Of a stretch of 64,000 nt of DNA, positions 58,222-64,000 are shown in pieces; position 1 is the first letter of the stretch; every line of letters starts with the position of its first letter. Location of the stretch: positions 124,001 through 188,000 of the forward strand of contig MQVO02000011.1 of the NCBI GenBank assembly GCA_001986395.2. Reading direction: 5' to 3'. Both the position numbers and the translations under genes were made by a program. The DNA comes from Irpex lacteus (Eukaryota > Basidiomycota > Agaricomycetes > Polyporales > Irpicaceae). The notes under the pieces are model-generated. The model did not search any database. It worked only from the letters and a program-made list of their open reading frames with translations, and was not told the DNA's origin.

Positions 58222-60354
58222 GGCTTGTACAGGTCAGTACGACAGTAGTAAGCTTTAAACGAGCTTAGATACGACGAATAGGAACCAGAGAAGGAGCGAA
58301 AAGGTATTAGACTATCAAGTGTGCTGCGAATGAGGCGAAGAAACGAGAGGAAGACGAGAGCAGAAGTAACAGACGAACCGTTGCAAACGGCCACCAGCAG
58401 CCTGTTTGGCTCTATTTGTTCGCCACGAGCCTTCAGCGCCTATTCGGCGAGAACGTGGGTGCCGATCACAACTGGCTACGTCCGAGTCCGACTCGAGTCC
58501 CGCGTCCACAGCCTGAGGCCCTCCGTCAGATCAACTTCACGTACTGGCAGCAGTATCGATATGGCAGAGCCCGCTGCCAACACTTGGCGATATATACAAG
58601 AAAAGCACTCACTCGAGGAGCCTCTGCGGTAGCCTGTCTTCACTATTTAGCACGTTGCTAGTAGAGCTGACTCGGATGATAAGTACAGGCAACCCATCGG
58701 ATCTTGTCAATATAATGTACGCCAGATTGGGTTTTATTCTGCATATATGCGCGACCTATATAAAATGTCTACCTTGCTATCCATTTGCGCTGAACTACCT
58801 TGCATGTACGTTGAACAAAGCTGAGCGTTTCTGCGCTGCTTATTCCCGTCTATCACAATGCTCCTCGTTAACGTTTTCTTTGCAAAGTTCTGCATATTTT
58901 CTCGCCGCGACGAGCTCAAGCTTGTGTTCCACTTTCTTGCAACTGCTGTGCATACCCTTCCAATCGCTGGTGACTGCAATGCAAAGAACCATTTGGAAGC
59001 CGCAGGCGATGTCTGTGACGGCAACGATGATGATACGGGGAAGATATGCAGGTTTTTGCAGATAGCGTAAGGAACGAGATAGCACGGACATAGCTCTCTG
59101 CTTGGGGACGTAACCCTCCCGTCCCTCAGCAGAATGCAGCTCATATTACATGTATCCGGTAGGGGCCTAGGGGTCAGTCACTCGACGTACCAGTATCTCT
59201 GGAAAATCAAATCTCTGCGGACTAGAACCGCGTGTGTGTATATAGTACGTGGCTCACAACACTCTCATATTCTATCAACGTTTTGAACGATACATATCCA
59301 ACAGTGTGCAATTTTTTACCCGGCCTCCCGCAATGTGCATACTTAGGACTGATACAGAATGCACACCATGTAAGCTCAGACGGGGATAATCCAGCGCTCC
59401 AAGAAGGTATCGAACTTGATTTTCGCAGAGGAACTGACTGTATATGTAGAGTGAAACCCATTGAGTATCTATATGAAGACCCAGACCGAATCGCAGGGTA
59501 CGGGAGAAGCTTCTTCGGTACATACACATATACGTGAAGTTTGCTGACGGTCAACCGTTGCAGGATATAGCAGAAATGACCTGCTCGTGCTTGGCATTGC
59601 AATAATACTATGGCAAGTCAAGTAGTGGATGCAAGCCACGACAACTGGACTCGAAAGGAACCGATGTCCGCCATCCATCATCTTGGGCGTCCCAAGCCGG
59701 AGTTCACGGTGGGTGAGGATCATCGGAATGGTAAGGAAGGTAAGTAACTCTGTACAGTGTGGTGCCTGAGACGCGGCACTGACAGCTGAAGAACGTTGTG
59801 GGGCAACACTGGAATACCGTGCCAGTGACGCCGAATTACAGGTACACGGCTCGAAGTCGCGGTCACCGAGGCGGACAGGCGCCTGGTGTCAAGATGGTGT
59901 CAATCTCGATCCGTACTTGGTTCTGCCCGAGGCAGGAATCTGCCTCACGGTGACTCGCAAGCCGAGTGATTGGACGATGGTGGATCGTATAGAAATTCGA
60001 TTTGCTATACATGAATACGACCGCGCTTCGCCCAAAGCCATGCCCAATACAGTCGACGAAGTTCAAGACCAAGACATCAGCGTGGGCGCTGGCCGCAATT
60101 TGGCAACTTGTCGCCGTAACATATATATATTAAAAGAAGAGTCGCGGCGTGAGAAACATGAAGATGCTGCGTGTTTTATCATGGCGGCAAACAGCTGTCT
60201 TCAATTATATATGATCGCTGCAGACTAAGCTTTCTGTGTACTCATAATCCTGTAAGCGAAGGCGTATTGCCCTGTATCCTGAACGACAGGCCCATGCCAG
60301 TGAATAAAACTTAACAAAGGGCGATGAAGTGATATTGACGCTATCCAACTAGAC
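58222..60354. other. Gene-free stretch
   Basis: Roughly 2.1 kb with only scattered short ORFs that show no family signal or coherent splicing. Confidence 0.45.
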
Positions 60355-62583
60355 TCAGTATACATCATTAGGGATGATCTTCCCCTCTCGCCTTGCTACT
60401 TTCACTAAGAGCGGATGATCAAAAACGGACGCGCGCATGTGTCGCGGTCGCATATGGTAGTCTTCTGCGTCGAAGTCACTCGGAAGCTCCAAATTATATG
60501 TCAGCACGAGACGAGCGAGGCATAGTCGCATTTCTTGCATGGCGAGATTCTTTCCGATGCACACATCCGGGCCTAAATGACGCCGTAAGAGAAGAATTTA
60601 CATACTTGATGGATATCTGCGCCATACCTGTGGAAAAGGACATAATTGCGGCCTTGTTAGTGATCGAGCCAGGTCCCAGGCCGCCGGGAAGCCATCGTTC
60701 TGGAAGGAATTTCTGTGGAGCATATATACATCTCAATATCCGTCCTTATACAAAAAAAGGGTGAACACTCACGAGCGGATCAGGGAAGAAATTTTCTTCT
60801 GAGACATGTTGGGAGTAGACAGCCAATGACACGTTGGTTCCGCCTGGAATGGACATGCCTTCAATGACGGTACCTTCCGGAGGGACGACGCGAGGCATGA
60901 AAGTTGCGGGTCCCAGGCGAAGTGCCTCCATGAGTATGGCGTCGACCATCGGTATAGAAGACAAGGTTTTCTGATCGAGTGGCGCAGAAACGTCAGGGAA
61001 CGCTTCGTCAAGTGCGGTTTGAAGGGCTTTGTACACAGCGGGATTTACCAATATGAAGTACACGGCTAAAGTCATTACCGTCCCAGTACCATCAGAGCCT
61101 GGGTCCCCAAGAATCAGCCAATGACATTAGGTGTCAAAATTGTCCATACCTCCTTGAATGGCAACGACTGCGTCCAGCTCCAAGTCCGGAAGAGGAATCT
61201 GCTGTCCAGTGCGCGGATGTCCATCCAGCTATGAAACAAGTGTAATTCATTGCGACGACGAATGTTGAAGGGCCAACTCACGAGGTACGATGCGAGGTCA
61301 CGGAACTGCACATGGCCCACTTGCATCCGGGTTCGCATCATGGACGCGGCGATATGTCTGAGGTAATGCATAGAACGGCCGGCGGGCACATGCCACAATA
61401 TATCTAACAACCATGATACCTGACCGAAGCTGAGAATGCGTCAGTCGGGTCTGAACAGTATTGATTTGGCATATAGAAAGTAATAACCTGTCATGTATCG
61501 CCGTGGCTCTTTTGCCACCTTCTATCAGGCCACGTGGATCACCGTCTCTCATAAGTTCCTACATTTGATTTCGGTGAGCATGCTAAAGATGGTGGCATGT
61601 AATAATCAAGCCTACCAGCATATTGCTTCCTCCGAACGCCATTTCCCCCTGTACGATGCACCGAGTTGGAGACTGTAGCATTCAAAGTTGAGATGAAAGA
61701 TACCCACCTTGCAGTCATACGCCCAGTGGCTGAGACACTCGGCCATGTTAACGACTCCCTTGGCGATCGCCCGTGTCTCTATACACTCCATGAGCTGCCA
61801 AGTGCGACGTTCCAGGGGCAAAAGGAAATTGGAGAGCCTTGAGAGTGAGAAAACGAAATGAGTGCCAGTTTTGAAGAGGGATACGAATGCACTCACGCAG
61901 AGGGTGTAAATGCCTGCTGCCATATCTGTTTGCGAATCGCGTGGCCCTCTCTACTCTGGCGAAAGAATAGCGCTGCGCCTGGAATTCGCCCGGGTGGTGC
62001 ATAGTAGCTGCTTTTTTCCATATGTATTGCTGGCCCGTAAATGATGTTAGAGGCTTGCTGGGAGTTGACAGATAGTGCATCTGGCCCTGTATGTCACGTT
62101 GCGTCAAACAACAACTCGAAATCAGACCAGTACGAGGGACCTGAGCTAACCAATGCGAACAAGCTTCCCGTATTGCTCGTGCAACCGATCAAGCACCAAA
62201 TGACGGTGTCCACCGAATGACGCCAAAACGAATGGCACACTGCTGATGCGCCACAGTAATGGACCAGGAAACGTGGCGAGGGGGTGAAACGGAGACAGGC
62301 GGTACAAAACAGTGGCAGAGCTCAGAGACAGTGCGTAGCAGCTGACGACTTCAGCCGTGAGACGAAGAGCGACTTCGGGATGGCTGGTGCGAATGAAGCT
62401 ATACAGTGCAGCACTGGCAGCCGTGAAGCCGACAAGGGCATAGTCCCCATAAATTGTGCGACGGGTGAGGGACGCCCACGTCGTCTATGGATTCCGCGCA
62501 TTAGCAGTGCATGGCAACACATATTGAAAGGTACGCACAAGGCCCAAACAGACAGCAATCCAATGTAAAGACTGAGGGTGCAT
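60355..62583 (-). CDS. Cytochrome P450 monooxygenase (552 aa, 11 exons)
   Basis: The model is complement(join(60355..60572, 60628..60712, 60773..61098, 61150..61228, 61282..61429, 61488..61558, 61616..61648, 61708..61837, 61897..62086, 62151..62484, 62539..62583)), giving 552 residues in consistent phase. The N-terminus has several hydrophobic segments and then the hinge SPFHPLATFPGPLLW, as in basidiomycete ER-anchored P450s. The I-helix motif is GGSDGT, starting at residue 342. ExxR is EALR (401-404). The PERF-like block is FLPERW. The heme loop FSTGPDVCIG places the thiolate ligand at C485. The canonical Arg before the Cys is absent. It oxidises an unknown substrate using a P450 reductase. 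The subfamily was not assigned. Confidence 0.94.
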
Positions 62584-62642
62584 TCGGGCAAACGGGCGAA
62601 GAAGTGGGGTCAATTCTGGCGGGAGATATGTGAGCACTGTAC

Positions 62643-62650
62643 GATATATA
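62643..62650 (-). promoter_or_regulatory. Probable TATA box of the P450 gene
   Basis: A TATATA motif on the minus strand lies about 60 b upstream of the ATG at 62583. Confidence 0.45.
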
Positions 62651-64000
62651 ACGCAGATCCTCCAGAGAGCACTTGACTTCGAAGTACAGAGCTATAAACT
62701 CGCCATCCTGGATCGGCCAGCCATCCAACAGACCGTGACCCGTTCGCGTCTAACCGTCATATTGGACGTATCACGTCGTTTGTGCGTCTCGCTATCAGGG
62801 CACTGAACAGCCCGATTCATGCATCAACACGCAACTCACATTCGCTGCTAATGTGTTCCTATGACCTGGTGCTGCCTAGCATACTCATGTCATCACCCAC
62901 GCACCAGCTGGCAGTGGTGGTGGGTAAAGGGTAAAAGATGCAACCGGCTCTCGAGCGCTCCCAGGTTCGAGTCGCCGCTGTACTCGGACCGAGGCAGAGT
63001 CATGATCACACGTGCCTCACGCTCTCCTCACTTCGCGCGCACCTCGCCTCCTAGGCTCGCTCATACTACACTTTCCGATCCGGTGTCTACTAGTTGCACT
63101 ACGCCAATTGCAAAGTACAGTAGGGAATGAGTATCGATGAGTACTCTCCCAATTTTCGCCGACAGTGACGCATTATTCAATCGAATACAGTCTTAGATGC
63201 TCTAGGGCTAAATACGAGTACTACTTGGCTAATACGACGAGGACAAGCCGTTAAGGGTCACCGGTCACCTCAGAATGACTTTAGATTTCCACACTCAGCA
63301 GAGGCAGGGAGTGCGGGCTATGCGTGCCGACTCTATAGGAAAGATGGTACACGGAGGTTAGATAATACAACCTACTGTACCCTTGCCAGATCTCTTTGCC
63401 AAACTATCGGGTCGCGAAATGGGACCTGTGAGCTTGCTGCCACCGGCCCTGTTTGCAGGCCGAGCTGATACTGTCACGGCGTCTTAGAGTCCAGCAACAT
63501 ACTTGTTTTGCGCTCGTTCCGACTTGAAGGTAAGGCTTATAATGGGCGGTATTCGCTGCCATTACTCCTCGAACTTTCCAATGATGAGGATATTCAAACA
63601 CAGAGTCCCACAGGCTAATGTGCTCATCCTCTATGGGCATGCTTGATCATGTAAAATCAAAACGCCACCTGCATTTTCGAAGACGTGCAGTGCCGAGAAT
63701 GCAGCTTAGTGTATGTCCCCTTCCCGTATCTCAGTCTCTCTCTATTTTCGTATTTAAACGCCATTCTATATATTGCTGATTTTGCTCGTGATGCTTAGGA
63801 TGCCGCAGACAGTGAGGCTAACGGTAGACGAGAAAATGTTAGATTCTCTACGGCCTACGAAGGATTCTAATCCATGAAGTGTATGCGAAACGAATGGCTA
63901 TATCAAGAAGAGAACATCTCCTCCGTGATCAGAAGCATCAGAAGCATCAGAATCATGCTCACGCAACGTCACCAGCGATTTGCGTGGCCGGCGAGTTGGC
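62651..64000. other. Gene-free right end of the window
   Basis: No gene is supported. A short 9-base tandem repeat (AGAAGCATC-like units) lies near 63930-63955. Confidence 0.45.

Noticed and set aside
58655..59144. Overlapping 136-aa ORFs on both strands near 58.7-59.1 kb
   Set aside because: No splice structure, family motif or start context distinguishes either from chance.
62930..63000. A tRNA-like GGTTCGAGTC motif
   Set aside because: The flanking bases do not form a T stem or a 7-bp acceptor stem.
1..64000. CRISPR arrays, bacterial-type operons or phage modules
   Set aside because: The window is eukaryotic, with spliced genes; no regularly spaced repeats were seen.

Overview
This window looks like a chromosomal stretch of a mushroom-forming basidiomycete (Agaricomycetes). 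The genes are cut by many short introns (mostly 45-60 nt, GT-AG). The gene families present are typical of that class: a Plavaka-type transposase, 7-TM DUF6533/DUF6534-type membrane proteins, basidiomycete-style P450 and DHA2 transporters, and chromodomain Ty3/gypsy retroelements. All family names were assigned by reading motifs; no database search was run.

Region 1 (1-12.1 kb) is GC-rich mobile DNA. A Ty3/gypsy pol gene (RT, RNase H, integrase, chromodomain), cut by the left window edge, is followed on the same strand by a 648-aa ORF of unknown function. Facing them on the minus strand are a gag-like gene with a CCHC knuckle and RGG tail, broken by frame changes, and another 267-aa ORF.

Region 2 (12.5-21.3 kb) holds an apparently intact 14-exon Plavaka-like transposase gene, a decayed stretch, and a six-exon gene resembling DUF6698-type proteins. 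Region 3 (23.0-26.0 kb) is a housekeeping gene, mitochondrial aconitase, in 11 exons with one GC-AG intron.

Region 4 (27.2-57.0 kb) is the most interesting part. Three genes, DUF6533-like (-), DHA2 MFS (+) and DUF6534-like (-), reappear in mirror image as DUF6534-like (+), MFS (-) and DUF6533-like (+). Intron positions are shared between the copies. This is an old inverted duplication centred near 42-43 kb. Between the arms lie a secreted FAD oxidoreductase, a third DUF6534-like gene, a 542-bp hAT-type MITE with an 8-bp target duplication, and a lone Gag-like ORF with CCCH and CCHC fingers. The DUF6534 genes contain strings of micro-exons, down to 10 nt, that are not visible as ORFs.

Region 5 (57.5-64 kb) holds a small GPI-anchored Kre9/Knh1-like protein and a complete 552-aa cytochrome P450, followed by apparently empty DNA. 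The P450, FAD oxidoreductase and two MFS exporters within about 32 kb could belong to a metabolite locus, but no backbone synthase is present.
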